Origin: Candidatus Obscuribacterales bacterium
GTDB taxonomy: Bacteria; Cyanobacteriota; Vampirovibrionia; Obscuribacterales; Obscuribacteraceae
NCBI GenBank assembly: GCA_019744775.1
Contig: JAIETZ010000003.1
Location: forward strand, 496,001-560,000
Length of the DNA stretch: 64,000 nt
Direction: 5' to 3'
Part shown: one piece after another, positions 7,320 through 15,492 of the stretch
How positions within the stretch are numbered: the first letter of the stretch is position 1
Layout: every line of letters begins with the position of its first letter
Notes under the pieces: model-generated
Told to the model about the DNA's origin: nothing
Databases searched by the model: none
The model's input: only the letters and a program-made list of their open reading frames with translations
Made by a program: the position numbers and the translations under genes

Positions 7320-7668
7320 GTTTGGTGTAGAGTCAAAAACAGTAAGACTTTATCAATTGCCCGATGGGCGAGTTCCATATCGGATATGGATTGAAGGCTT
7401 GCGTGATCATCGTGCCAAGCAGAAAATCTATGCACGACTTTATCGAATACGCTCGGGGAATTTAGGAGATATACGCTCTGTCGGGGTAGGCGTTTGTGAA
7501 GTGAAAATAGACTACGGTCCCGGCTATCGAATTTATTTTGGGCAAGACGGCGACAAGATCATCATTTTTCTTTGTGGTGGAGACAAGAGTACGCAAGATG
7601 AAGACATCAAAAAAGCAAAAGAATACTGGCAAAACTACCAAAGGGATCGAACGTGGGTCGACAGTTGA
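7318..7668 (+). CDS. HigB/RelE-type toxin (Gp49-like family)
   Basis: The 116-residue basic protein matches the phage-derived Gp49-like / HI1419 toxin family (PF05973), ribosome-dependent mRNA interferases. Landmarks are the region PYRIWIEGLRDHRAKQKIYARLYRI, then GNLGDIRSVGVGVCEVKIDYGPGYRIYF in pieces, and a terminal CGGDKSTQDEDIKKAKEYW. In this family the toxin gene comes first and the antitoxin follows, as here. No ribosome-binding site precedes the ATG at 7318, and the predicted -10 box overlaps it, so an internal TTG at 7357 or leaderless translation is possible. The pair sits between rmlA and rmlB. Confidence 0.85.
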   Translation: MFGVESKTVRLYQLPDGRVPYRIWIEGLRDHRAKQKIYARLYRIRSGNLGDIRSVGVGVCEVKIDYGPGYRIYFGQDGDKIIIFLCGGDKSTQDEDIKKAKEYWQNYQRDRTWVDS

Positions 7669-7945
7669 TTACATGGATTATTTACTGAAAGATCTTCAAG
7701 ATCCCGAATTTGCTGCAGGTTATTTGACTGCGTGCTTTGAAGAGGATGAAGGGGCTTTTCTTCTTGCGTTGCGTGATGTTGTACAAGCGCAAGGAGGAAT
7801 GACTTCCGTATCTGTTGCTACAAAGTTAAATCGCGAAAACCTTTATGACATGCTTTCTAAATCTGGCAATCCACGTTTTTCAAGCATGACTGCACTGATT
7901 AGACATTTGGGCTTTTCGATACAATTTGTACCTCGTGGTAATTAG
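7598..7945 (+). CDS. HigA-type antitoxin (HI1420-like)
   Basis: The antitoxin neutralises the preceding toxin and normally represses the shared promoter through its helix-turn-helix. The core DYLLKDLQDPEFAAGYL, ALRDVVQAQGGMTSVSVAT and LNRENLYDMLS, then NPRFSSMTALIRHLGF is the conserved pattern of the HI1420 / TIGR02684 family. The start is uncertain. ATG 7598, with GGTGGAG upstream, gives 115 residues with a lysine-rich leader and overlaps the toxin by 71 bp. ATG 7673 gives a 90-residue protein starting MDYLL, just after the toxin stop, but has a weak ribosome-binding site. A strong hairpin follows its stop codon directly. Confidence 0.82.
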   Translation: MKTSKKQKNTGKTTKGIERGSTVDYMDYLLKDLQDPEFAAGYLTACFEEDEGAFLLALRDVVQAQGGMTSVSVATKLNRENLYDMLSKSGNPRFSSMTALIRHLGFSIQFVPRGN

Positions 7946-7965
7946 CGGCGCACGGAAGTGCGCCG
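7946..7965 (+). terminator. GC-rich hairpin right after antitoxin 1
   Basis: The arms CGGCGCAC (7946-7953) and GTGCGCCG (7958-7965) pair perfectly around a GGAA tetraloop of the GNRA type. The stem begins at the first base after the antitoxin stop. No T-run follows, so it may stabilise the 3' end rather than terminate transcription by itself. Confidence 0.45.
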
Positions 7966-8304
7966 AACTGGAGAGATCGCCCGTCGTTCAACTTGGACTA
8001 GGTCTTATGACTCGACCTTCTATTATTCGCGGCAGATTCCTCCATGCGCTGCGCTTGCAGCGCGCAGCTTGGTCGGAATGACAAAGTCGGGGTACGGCGT
8101 TCGCTGTGCTTTTGATGGCGGGAGCGCATGACAACGTTGATTTGGAGCGGATTTTGACGTTCTGAATTATTTTTAAGCGCTCTCAGGCAAATATCGGCGG
8201 GAAATTATATAGTCAGTGTTGATAGATGATCCTCGAATTGAGGACAATCTATTTGTTGAGCGGCCGGTCTCCGGCAGCGATTATTGTCAAGCGAGAGGTT
8301 TCCA
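7966..8304. other. intergenic stretch upstream of rmlB
   Basis: No gene is visible between the hairpin and rmlB. The stretch contains a diverged GAATGAC-type repeat (8035-8082) and otherwise unremarkable sequence. The rmlB ribosome-binding site GAGAGG lies at 8292-8297. Confidence 0.6.
8035..8082. repeat. diverged GATTCCTC...GAATGAC repeat
   Basis: The segment runs from GATTCCTCC to GGTCGGAATGAC and has an internal hairpin GCGCTGC (8046-8052) / GCAGCGC (8057-8063). Its ends and the trailing CAAAG resemble the right half of the element at 3834-3939, so the two probably belong to one family of intergenic elements. The assignment rests on short matches only. Confidence 0.4.
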
Positions 8305-9321
8305 ATGCAACTTCTAGTCACTGGTGGTTTGGGATTTATTGGCAGCAATTTGGTGCGCCACTTACTCAAGAATCATCCTGATTACAAAATCGTCAATTTA
8401 GACGCAGTCACATACGCCGGACATCCGGAAAACTTGCAAGACTTGAGCAACGAGTCGCGCTACAACTTCGTCAAAGGCAGAATCGAAGATAGAAATCTCG
8501 TTGGTGAGATTGTCTCCGGTAAGCGCTTTGGCAAGATTGATGGCATCATCAACGTCGCTGCTGAAACACACGTTGACCGCTCGATTGAAGATCCAGGCAT
8601 CTTCGTTAGCAGCAACATCTTCGGCACACAAGTATTGCTCGAAGCAGCTTTGAAGTACGGCAGCAAGGAAAAGCCTATTCGCTACCTGCAAGTTTCCACC
8701 GATGAAGTTTACGGTTCGCTTGGACCAACCGGTAAATTCACTGAAGAGACATCGCTTGCAGCAAATAGTCCTTATTCGGCAAGTAAAGCCGGCGCTGACA
8801 TGCTCTGCCGCGCTTACTTCCATACATTCGGATTGCCGACATTGATCACACGTTGTTCCAACAACTATGGTCCTTATCAGCACCCAGAGAAATTGATTCC
8901 GTTGTTCATCACCAATTTGATGAACGGCAAGCAAGTGCCGGTTTATGGTGACGGCAAAAACGTTCGTGACTGGTTACACGTTGAAGATCACTGCGCGGCT
9001 ATCGACACCGTATTCCACAAGGGTGTACCGGGCGAAGTTTACAACGTCGGCGGCAACAATGAGTGGAAGAACATCGACATCACCAAGCTCATCATCAAAG
9101 AATTGGGCAAGGGCGAAGAGATGATCAAGTACGTCGAAGACAGACTTGGTCACGACCGTCGTTATGCAATCGACAACACTAAGATAACCACTCAGTTGGG
9201 ATGGGCTCCGGCTCATACCTTCGAGAAGGGCATCAAGGAAACAATTGAGTGGTACAAGAAAAACGGCAGCTGGTTGACGGCAATTAGTGGTACCGCTGAG
9301 TTTGCCACCTGCGGCAAGTAA
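8305..9321 (+). CDS. rmlB: dTDP-glucose 4,6-dehydratase
   Basis: RmlB converts dTDP-glucose to dTDP-4-keto-6-deoxyglucose, with NAD bound in a Rossmann fold. The 338-residue protein shows the nucleotide motif VTGGLGFIGSNLVRHLL, NVAAETHVDRSI, the active-site block STDEVYGSLG and the catalytic YSASKAGAD (YxxxK), then TRCSNNYGPYQHPEKLIPL, all characteristic of the family. The ATG at 8305 lies 7 bases after GAGAGG and gives the usual start MQLLVTGG. A TTG at 8284 is in frame but not needed. It opens a gene run with rmlD and the rmlC-like gene. Confidence 0.95.
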   Translation: MQLLVTGGLGFIGSNLVRHLLKNHPDYKIVNLDAVTYAGHPENLQDLSNESRYNFVKGRIEDRNLVGEIVSGKRFGKIDGIINVAAETHVDRSIEDPGIFVSSNIFGTQVLLEAALKYGSKEKPIRYLQVSTDEVYGSLGPTGKFTEETSLAANSPYSASKAGADMLCRAYFHTFGLPTLITRCSNNYGPYQHPEKLIPLFITNLMNGKQVPVYGDGKNVRDWLHVEDHCAAIDTVFHKGVPGEVYNVGGNNEWKNIDITKLIIKELGKGEEMIKYVEDRLGHDRRYAIDNTKITTQLGWAPAHTFEKGIKETIEWYKKNGSWLTAISGTAEFATCGK

Positions 9322-9333
9322 AGGAATAAAGGC

Positions 9334-10218
9334 ATGGTCCGTGATAAGATTTCTGCCATGAAGATATTGGTCACTGGAGCTGGTGGCATGTTGGGGCAAG
9401 CGCTTTTGCCCTGCCTCGACTCGAGGGGACATCTCGTAAAGGGTGTCGACAAGCAAGAAATTGATGTCACCAACTTCGACCAGTGCATGGAAATCATGGA
9501 CCATGCCAGACCTGACCTTGTCATTCACTCTGCTGCGTATACCAATGTCGATCAAGCCGAATCCGAGCCGGATTTGGCTTATTTGATTAATGGCTATGGT
9601 GCAGAAAATGTTGCTATCGCTTGTGAGAAGTTTGATGTGCCGATGATGTACATCAGCACGGATTATGTGTTTGACGGTGAGCAAAACCGCCCTTACACGA
9701 CCTGGGATCGCACAAGACCATTGTCTATCTACGGCAAGAGCAAACTTGCCGGTGAGAAAGCAGTACAGCGTATTCTCAAGCATTTCTACATTCTGCGCAC
9801 GAGCTGGTTGTATGGACCGCATGGACGCAACTTTGTGGACACCATTTTGAGACTTGCTGATGAGCACAAGCCATTGCGTGTGGTAGCTGATCAATACGGT
9901 TCACCGACATGCACATTGACTCTATCAGAGACCATTGCTGATTTGATTGAAACAGAACGCTGGGGTGTTTATCACGCAACTGATGGTGGCGTAACCAGCT
10001 GGTATGAATTTGCAAAAGCTATTGTTGCTAACCGCCCAGATGTTCGGGTAGAAGCAATCGAAACAAAGGACATGCCTCGTCCTGCTACTCGTCCGAAGTA
10101 CTCGGTGCTCGATAAGACGACACTGGTACACACAATTGGCAGGGAGTTGGTTCCCTGGCAAGAAGCGCTTGCGGGCTATCTGCAATTGCGCGGGCAAAAA
10201 ACAGAGGCATTAAGGTAG
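9334..10218 (+). CDS. rmlD: dTDP-4-dehydrorhamnose reductase
   Basis: RmlD reduces dTDP-4-keto-rhamnose to dTDP-L-rhamnose. The product shows KILVTGAGGMLGQALLP, a Rossmann motif, then INGYGAENVAIAC, STDYVFDGEQNRPY and the catalytic YGKSKLAGE (YxxxK). The length of about 290 residues is normal. ATG 9334 has a good AAGGAATAAAGG upstream, while the family's usual first residues (MKILVTGAGG) begin at ATG 9358, so the true start could be either. It lies 12 bp after rmlB. Confidence 0.93.
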   Translation: MVRDKISAMKILVTGAGGMLGQALLPCLDSRGHLVKGVDKQEIDVTNFDQCMEIMDHARPDLVIHSAAYTNVDQAESEPDLAYLINGYGAENVAIACEKFDVPMMYISTDYVFDGEQNRPYTTWDRTRPLSIYGKSKLAGEKAVQRILKHFYILRTSWLYGPHGRNFVDTILRLADEHKPLRVVADQYGSPTCTLTLSETIADLIETERWGVYHATDGGVTSWYEFAKAIVANRPDVRVEAIETKDMPRPATRPKYSVLDKTTLVHTIGRELVPWQEALAGYLQLRGQKTEALR

Positions 10219-10234
10219 AAGTTAAAGGAGTCGT

Positions 10235-10801
10235 ATGAGTTCCGTCATGATTAAGCGTTTGTCCCAAGAAGAGATTGGTTCTGAATATTCCAAGGAACTT
10301 TCCATTCAGGACTACAGTAAGAAGACCACCATTGAAGGTGTTCAACTAATTAATCTGAACATGTTCTACGACGACGGCGGAATGCTCGCTGAAATCGCGC
10401 GCTTCAACGATAACGGTTTTTGCAAGGTGCTGCCGGAATTCCAAATCAAGCAGGCGACCTTCTCGCAGATAATGCCTGGTGTCATCAAGGCGTATCACTT
10501 GCACTACAACCAAGAAGATTTGTGGTTCGTGTTACCGACAGACCGCATCCTCGTTGGTCTATTCGATGCACGTAAGGGCTCACCCACCTACCAAAAGACA
10601 ATGCGCTTCGTATTAGGCGCCGGTCGCGCACAAGCGTTGTACATTCCACGCGGAGTAGCACATGGTATGGCGAATCTCTGGCAGAAGCCGTCCAACTTGA
10701 TCTACTTCGTAAACCAAGCCTTCGACCCCGAAAACCCAGACGAGCACCGCCTCCCCTGGGACATCATCGGCGCCGACTTCTGGGAAATTAAGAAGGGTTA
10801 G
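10235..10801 (+). CDS. rmlC: dTDP-4-dehydrorhamnose 3,5-epimerase-like protein
   Basis: The 188-residue cupin-fold protein sits where RmlC is expected, directly after rmlD with an AAGGAG ribosome-binding site 5 bases before ATG 10235. Cupin blocks are seen: FSQIMPGVIKAYHLHYNQED with the likely catalytic histidine, WFVLPTDRILVGLFDAR, and ALYIPRGVAHGMANL. The sequence is a divergent member, because the typical N-terminal 'DxRGxFxE' of RmlC is replaced by FYDDGGMLAEIARF. Context strongly supports the 3,5-epimerase role. A related dTDP-sugar epimerase is possible. Confidence 0.8.
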   Translation: MSSVMIKRLSQEEIGSEYSKELSIQDYSKKTTIEGVQLINLNMFYDDGGMLAEIARFNDNGFCKVLPEFQIKQATFSQIMPGVIKAYHLHYNQEDLWFVLPTDRILVGLFDARKGSPTYQKTMRFVLGAGRAQALYIPRGVAHGMANLWQKPSNLIYFVNQAFDPENPDEHRLPWDIIGADFWEIKKG

Positions 10802-10814
10802 GACAAGTTACTAA

Positions 10815-12134
10815 CTAGTGTTCTTCGTTCCATGCACGCTCAACGGCATTGGCTACTTCTTGGTGGACGGTGCGGTCGAGGATACTCGGCACGATGTCTT
10901 TCGCGCGGGTTTGGTCGGCGATGGCGTGGGCGGCGGCTGTCTTCATTTTGTGGGTGAAGTGTTTGGCGCCGGCGGTTAGTGCGCCGCGGAAGAGGCCGGG
11001 GAAGGCGAGGGCATTATTTATAGTCCGGCCGTCGGCGGCGAAACTCGCGCCGTTTTCGAGCGCGACTTCGGGGATGATTTCGGGGTCGGGGTTGGATAAC
11101 GCCAAAATTACTTGGCCTTTACGGACCATTTGTGGAGTGATAAGACCGGGGCAGCCGGTGGTGGCGATTACTATGTCGGCTTTGGACATCAGGTCGGGGA
11201 TTGTTGTCGGGGTGCCACCGTCGGCTTTTAGTCTATCTAGTGCGTCTTGTCGGAGATCGGCGCCGAGTATTTCTTTGACGCCGAAAGGCATGAGCAATCT
11301 GGCAATGCCTGTGCCTGCTGCTCCGAGTCCGATTAGTCCGATACGAGAAGTGTTGAGATTGAGATCTACTCGACGAGCAATTGTGATTAGTGCCGCTAAA
11401 ACAGCTATAGCTGTACCGTGTTGGTCGTCATGCAAAACAGGGATGTCCAGCGCTTTTTGCAACTTATCTTCAATGTCAAAACATTCCGGCGCAGCAATAT
11501 CTTCCAGTTGAATCGCTCCGAAAGTGGTGGCAATTGATTTTATGGTGTCAATTACTTCGTTGGTTTTGGTGCTGTCGATTAAGATGGGAACGCCACTTAT
11601 GCCTACAAGTTGTTCAAATAAAACAGACTTGCCTTCCATAACAGGCATGCCGGCGACAGGTCCGATTTGACCGAGTCCTAAAATTGCTGTTCCGTTGGTA
11701 ATGATTCCAACTGTGTTGGAAATGCCTGTAAATCGTTTGCTTAATTCGGGTTCTTTCTGTATCAGTTTGCAGATTTGCGCAACTCCCGGTGTGTATATCT
11801 TACGCATTTCGTTGATGTTGTTGAGCGGGACGCGGCTTTTCATGCCTATTTTGCCGCCTTCGTGCAATAGCTCAACTGGATCAATTACGTCATCAATAGT
11901 GACACCATCGAGTTTTTCGATACTGCAGACGATCTTCTTTAAGTGGTCTTCGTCTTTTAGTTGCAGACTAATTTCACGGACGATGTAGTCCGGTCCTTGC
12001 GAGAAGATTGATATTTCGCCGATGTTTGCATCGAGTTCGCCAAGAATGGTGGCAATCTTTGCCAGGTATCCTGGCTTGTCGGTAACTTGTAGGCGCAAAA
12101 TGCGCAGAATTTTTTGTTCGTTGCTGACAGGCAT
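10815..12134 (-). CDS. NAD(P)-dependent malic enzyme with N-terminal ACT domain
   Basis: The enzyme decarboxylates malate to pyruvate with NAD(P) reduction. From ATG 12134 it has 439 residues. An ACT-type regulatory domain (about residues 8-85, LRLQVTDKPGYLAKIATIL) is followed by malic-enzyme blocks MRKIYTPGVA, NGTAILGLGQIGPVAGMPVM and EGKSVLFEQLVGI, then VLHDDQHGTAIAVLA and the NAD motif IGLIGLGAAGTGIARLL. An in-frame TTG at 12173 is an alternative. The ACT domain suggests allosteric control by an amino acid or other small ligand. It converges on the rmlC-like gene with 13 bp between them. Confidence 0.93.
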   Translation of the reverse strand: MPVSNEQKILRILRLQVTDKPGYLAKIATILGELDANIGEISIFSQGPDYIVREISLQLKDEDHLKKIVCSIEKLDGVTIDDVIDPVELLHEGGKIGMKSRVPLNNINEMRKIYTPGVAQICKLIQKEPELSKRFTGISNTVGIITNGTAILGLGQIGPVAGMPVMEGKSVLFEQLVGISGVPILIDSTKTNEVIDTIKSIATTFGAIQLEDIAAPECFDIEDKLQKALDIPVLHDDQHGTAIAVLAALITIARRVDLNLNTSRIGLIGLGAAGTGIARLLMPFGVKEILGADLRQDALDRLKADGGTPTTIPDLMSKADIVIATTGCPGLITPQMVRKGQVILALSNPDPEIIPEVALENGASFAADGRTINNALAFPGLFRGALTAGAKHFTHKMKTAAAHAIADQTRAKDIVPSILDRTVHQEVANAVERAWNEEH

Positions 12135-12211
12135 GTCTGTGTTGTTTCCGCTGTTTTTTTGATTCCGAATCAACAGTGTAACCGACGCAGTATTAACTGC
12201 AATAAAGCTAA

Positions 12212-12233
12212 AAACGGCTTAACAAGCCCGTTT
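12212..12233. other. hairpin in the malic enzyme upstream region
   Basis: An AAACGGCTT-AAC-AAGCCCGTTT inverted repeat with one bulged base lies 78 bp upstream of the malic enzyme start and before the small gene at 12294. It could be a binding site or part of an untranslated leader. Confidence 0.25.
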
Positions 12234-12293
12234 CAGTGTTATTTCTAGATCTAGCAGGGGCACATATCAATTGGATTAGTGGAGCCCATGCAC

Positions 12294-12653
12294 ATGTTTA
12301 CTTTCATCAGACTGGCCGCCATACAGGCCTTGGGTGGCACCCCACGCCACATTCAGAACGAAGAACCGGAGGAAGTGCTAGAAGAACTAGAAGAGAGCGA
12401 ATTGCACCCGTGGCAACGAGAACTTGATCGACTTGCACATGACGGTCAAGGATCGACCCCTACGAGACGAAGACCGACTGGTTCTTATCTACCAAAGCCC
12501 GGACCTCAACGTAAAGCTCTGCCAAAAGCGGGCACGATTGCAGATCTGAAAGTATGGTGGGGAAAAGCGACAACGACATACAGACCGCCGTCAGTCGACG
12601 TGAAGCATTTCACGCCGCAGGTGGAAAGAAAGCGGAATCGCTGGTATCCATAA
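12294..12653 (+). CDS. hypothetical protein, 119 residues
   Basis: The frame begins at ATG 12294, 9 bases after TGGAG, and reads MFTFIRLAAIQALGG followed by a glutamate-rich helix (EEPEEVLEELEESELHP) and a basic, proline-rich tail. There is no signal peptide, membrane segment or motif I recognise. Alternative starts are ATG 12288 and GTG 12279. It lies alone between the malic enzyme (divergent) and the small exported protein at 12774. A hairpin downstream suggests it is its own transcription unit. Confidence 0.5.
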   Translation: MFTFIRLAAIQALGGTPRHIQNEEPEEVLEELEESELHPWQRELDRLAHDGQGSTPTRRRPTGSYLPKPGPQRKALPKAGTIADLKVWWGKATTTYRPPSVDVKHFTPQVERKRNRWYP

Positions 12654-12691
12654 TCAAAGTTTTGCCTCGAACCCTCCCATGCCAGAAGCAC

Positions 12692-12717
12692 AAGGGCCTC
12701 CATAAAAAGAGGCTCTT
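12692..12717 (+). terminator. possible terminator hairpin
   Basis: AAGGGCCTC and GAGGCTCTT pair, with one mismatch or wobble, around an 8-base A-rich loop, 39 bp after the hypothetical gene's stop codon. A pronounced T-run is missing, so termination is only suggested. Confidence 0.4.
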
Positions 12718-12773
12718 GCGTTCATTAAACGGAGTAAATGCTACAATGCGGGATGAGGAGGATTTAAGGTCCC

Positions 12774-13073
12774 TTGAGAACAAAAAGTAATATTGCTCTT
12801 CTAGTTCTGATTCTGTTGGCGACGGCGATTAGTCTAGACCTTCAATTTTCCGGCGAGGCGCTTGCGAAGCCTCGGACTGTGAAGAAGCGTTCGCGTAATT
12901 ATTTAGTGCCACCACCGCCACCGGTTGTTCTGCCTGCGGCGTATTCGATGGGGCATGGAATTTATCAGGCACCGGTGAAGAAGAATCCGTATAAGAAGTA
13001 CGTGTATTGTCGGGAGGGCTACGAAGACCCGACGCCGACGAAGGTCAATAAGCACGTTACTTATTGGAATTAG
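12774..13073 (+). CDS. small exported protein, proline-rich
   Basis: The 99-residue product starts at a TTG (12774) preceded by GAGGAGGATTTAAGG. It carries a signal peptide (basic MRTKSN, hydrophobic IALLVLILLATAIS, then cleavage near GEALA-KP). The mature part is short and basic, with a PPPPPVVLP run and many tyrosines. I recognise no family. It ends within the last 4 bp of the convergent thiolase gene. Confidence 0.6.
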   Translation: MRTKSNIALLVLILLATAISLDLQFSGEALAKPRTVKKRSRNYLVPPPPPVVLPAAYSMGHGIYQAPVKKNPYKKYVYCREGYEDPTPTKVNKHVTYWN

Positions 13074-14248
13074 ATTTTTTCCAGCACCATAGCGATGCCC
13101 ATGCCGGAGCCGACGCACAAGCTGACGAGACCGTAGCGCAAGTTGCGGGCTTGGAGTTCCTTACCGAGTGTAAGTATCAAGCGTGTGCCGGACGCGCCGA
13201 ATGGATGGCCGACGGCAATCGCGCCACCATTTACGTTTACCTTGTTGCGGTCGAGACCTAGCTCTTTCTCACAGGCGAGGTATTGGACGGCGAAGGCTTC
13301 GTTTATCTCGATCAAGTCGATATCGTCGAGAGTTAGCTTGGCGCGACGGAGTGCGAGTGGTATCGCGTACACAGGTCCGATACCCATAATTTCTGGTGGC
13401 ACACCAGTAACTGCCCACGATACGACGCGGCACATCGGCTTCAAGTTCAACTTCTCGGCGTAGTCCATCGATGTGACCATAACAGCGGCAGCACCATCGA
13501 CGATACCGCAGGCATTGCCGGCTGTTACTGAGCCGTCTTTCTTGAAGACGGGGCGCAACTTGCCGAGCGCTTCCATATTTGTTTCGCGTGCATGTTCGTC
13601 TTTGTCGATGATTGTCGTTTTGCCTTTTTTGTCGGTCAAAGTAATCGGCACAATTTCCTGCGCCCAACGACCAGCATCAACTGCTTTTTTAAATCGTGAT
13701 TGACTCAAACAAGCAAATTCATCTTGCGCTTCTCTGCTGATGTTGAATTTGGTTTGCAAATTCTCAGCTGTTTCGCCCATTGATGCATTCGGCAACGTGT
13801 CGCGAATATCCAAGCCGTCGAACAACTCCGCATGACCCATGCGCTGTCCCCAACGCGTGCTCCAGCTCAAGTAGGGCGTCATCGACAAAGCGTCCGTGCC
13901 GACGGCGACCGACATCGTTGCCTGGTCCGAGTTGATTAACATGCCCGACTGCGCGACGGCATAAACTCCTGATCCACATAGCAAGTTGAGCGACAAACCT
14001 GGTGTTTCCATCTCTAAGCCCGAGCGCAATGCCACGTGGCGTCCAATGTAAATCGTGTCTTTCCCGCTGTGAATGACGTTGCCGACCACTACCTGGTCGA
14101 CCAGCTGCGGGTCGACGCCCGAGCGCTCAATGGCGCCGCGTGTGGCGTAGACAGCAAGGTCCGTTGCGCTCTGGTTGGCGAGACTGCCGCCGAAAGCCCC
14201 AAAGGCTGTGCGTGCGCCGTCAATAATCACAATTTCTTTCTGATTCAT
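13070..14248 (-). CDS. acetyl-CoA acetyltransferase (thiolase)
   Basis: This cytoplasmic enzyme condenses two acetyl-CoA molecules or thiolytically cleaves 3-ketoacyl-CoA. From ATG 14248 (MNQKEIVIIDGARTAFGAFGG) it has 392 residues, the usual thiolase length. The nucleophilic cysteine is in LNLLCGSGVYAV, the catalytic histidine in NVNGGAIAVGHPFGASG and the second cysteine in LVSLCVGSGMGIAM. Upstream in-frame starts at 14326 and 14257 add only non-conserved residues. It is transcribed divergently from alanine dehydrogenase. A short-chain acetoacetyl-CoA thiolase is the likely type. Confidence 0.93.
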   Translation of the reverse strand: MNQKEIVIIDGARTAFGAFGGSLANQSATDLAVYATRGAIERSGVDPQLVDQVVVGNVIHSGKDTIYIGRHVALRSGLEMETPGLSLNLLCGSGVYAVAQSGMLINSDQATMSVAVGTDALSMTPYLSWSTRWGQRMGHAELFDGLDIRDTLPNASMGETAENLQTKFNISREAQDEFACLSQSRFKKAVDAGRWAQEIVPITLTDKKGKTTIIDKDEHARETNMEALGKLRPVFKKDGSVTAGNACGIVDGAAAVMVTSMDYAEKLNLKPMCRVVSWAVTGVPPEIMGIGPVYAIPLALRRAKLTLDDIDLIEINEAFAVQYLACEKELGLDRNKVNVNGGAIAVGHPFGASGTRLILTLGKELQARNLRYGLVSLCVGSGMGIAMVLEKI

Positions 14249-14385
14249 TTTTAACATCCGGGTGGTAAAAGATTTAGACAATTCTAAAACAAGTATCAAT
14301 GGACATCTTGTATCCATAATTGTCACGCTAAAATGAGCGATCTGCTTAGTATTGCAGAATTATGTAGCAATTGGAGGGTCTAGCC

Positions 14386-15486
14386 TTGGCTAAAGTTGGT
14401 GTTCCGAAAGAAATATTGGACAACGAGTACAGAGTCGCTCTAACCACCGCAGGCACAGCCGCCCTGGTTGCTAATAACCACACCGTCTACATTCAAAGTG
14501 GAGCCGGTCTTGGCAGTGGCATCACAGACGACGAGTTCAAGAAAGCCGGCGCCAAGATATTGCCGGATGCTCAGTCCGTGTTTGGTGAGTCCGACCTCAT
14601 CTTGAAGGTCAAAGAGCCGCAAGCCTCCGAAGTAGCCATGCTCCGCAAGGGACAGCTTCTCTTCACGTACCTCCACCTGGCTGCTCACCCGAAACTAACC
14701 AACGACCTCTGCAAGACAGGCGCAACCTGTATTGCTTACGAAACAGTTCAAACAGCAAATGGCGCATTGCCATTGCTCACACCAATGAGTGAGATTGCTG
14801 GAAGACTAGCTACACAAATCGGTGCCAGCTATTTGGAAAAACCAATGGGTGGTCGCGGTGTTCTTCTCGGCGGCGTTCCTGGTGTTGACCCAGGCGAAGT
14901 GATCATCATCGGTGCTGGTATCGTCGGAACCAACGCAGCGAAGATCGCTCTTGGTCTTGGCGCTCGCGTAACAATGTTTGATCTCTCACTCGATCGTCTG
15001 CGCTACTTGGATGATATTTTCCACGGTCAAGTAAAAACAGTATTCTCGACAGGTCACTACCTCGATAACTTGCTGCCATCTGCAGATCTCGTTATCGGTG
15101 CAGTACTTATCCCAGGCAAACAAGCTCCACGCATCGTCACAGCCGACATGGTTAAGAAGATGAAGCCGGGCGCTGTCATCGTCGACGTATCTGTCGACCA
15201 AGGCGGTTGCATCGAGACAATCAAGTCCACCACACACTCCGCACCAACCTATGTTTGGGAAGGCGTCGTACACTACGGCGTCGCCAACATTCCAGGTGCA
15301 GTACCGTGGACATCGACTCGTGCATTGACCAACGCTACATTGCCATACGCAATCAAGTTGGCTAACTTTGGCTACCAAGCTACATTGGATGATCCGGCAC
15401 TCGCTAAGGGCGTCAACATCCACGAAGGCAAGATTACCCACCCAGCTGTTGCTGAAGCAGTTGGTGCCTCGATGGCAACAGCCTAA
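14386..15486 (+). CDS. ald: alanine dehydrogenase
   Basis: Ald interconverts L-alanine and pyruvate plus ammonia with NAD(H). The 366-residue protein starts at a TTG (14386) placed 7 bases after GGAGGG and reads MAKVGVPKEILDNEYRVAL. Conserved parts include ITDDEFKKAGA, LILKVKEPQ, LFTYLHLAAHP with the catalytic histidine, the NAD motif VIIIGAGIVGTNAAKIALGLGA, and GGCIET. It runs 6 bp ahead of exonuclease III in the same direction. Confidence 0.95.
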   Translation: MAKVGVPKEILDNEYRVALTTAGTAALVANNHTVYIQSGAGLGSGITDDEFKKAGAKILPDAQSVFGESDLILKVKEPQASEVAMLRKGQLLFTYLHLAAHPKLTNDLCKTGATCIAYETVQTANGALPLLTPMSEIAGRLATQIGASYLEKPMGGRGVLLGGVPGVDPGEVIIIGAGIVGTNAAKIALGLGARVTMFDLSLDRLRYLDDIFHGQVKTVFSTGHYLDNLLPSADLVIGAVLIPGKQAPRIVTADMVKKMKPGAVIVDVSVDQGGCIETIKSTTHSAPTYVWEGVVHYGVANIPGAVPWTSTRALTNATLPYAIKLANFGYQATLDDPALAKGVNIHEGKITHPAVAEAVGASMATA

Positions 15487-15492
15487 GACCTG

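Noticed and set aside
8974-9894. 306-codon minus-strand frame opposite rmlB/rmlD
   Set aside because: The plus-strand genes carry complete SDR motifs, and the antisense frame has none.
12554-12790. 78-codon plus-strand frame overlapping the hypothetical gene and the small exported protein
   Set aside because: It crosses the possible terminator hairpin, lacks a ribosome-binding site and has no motif.
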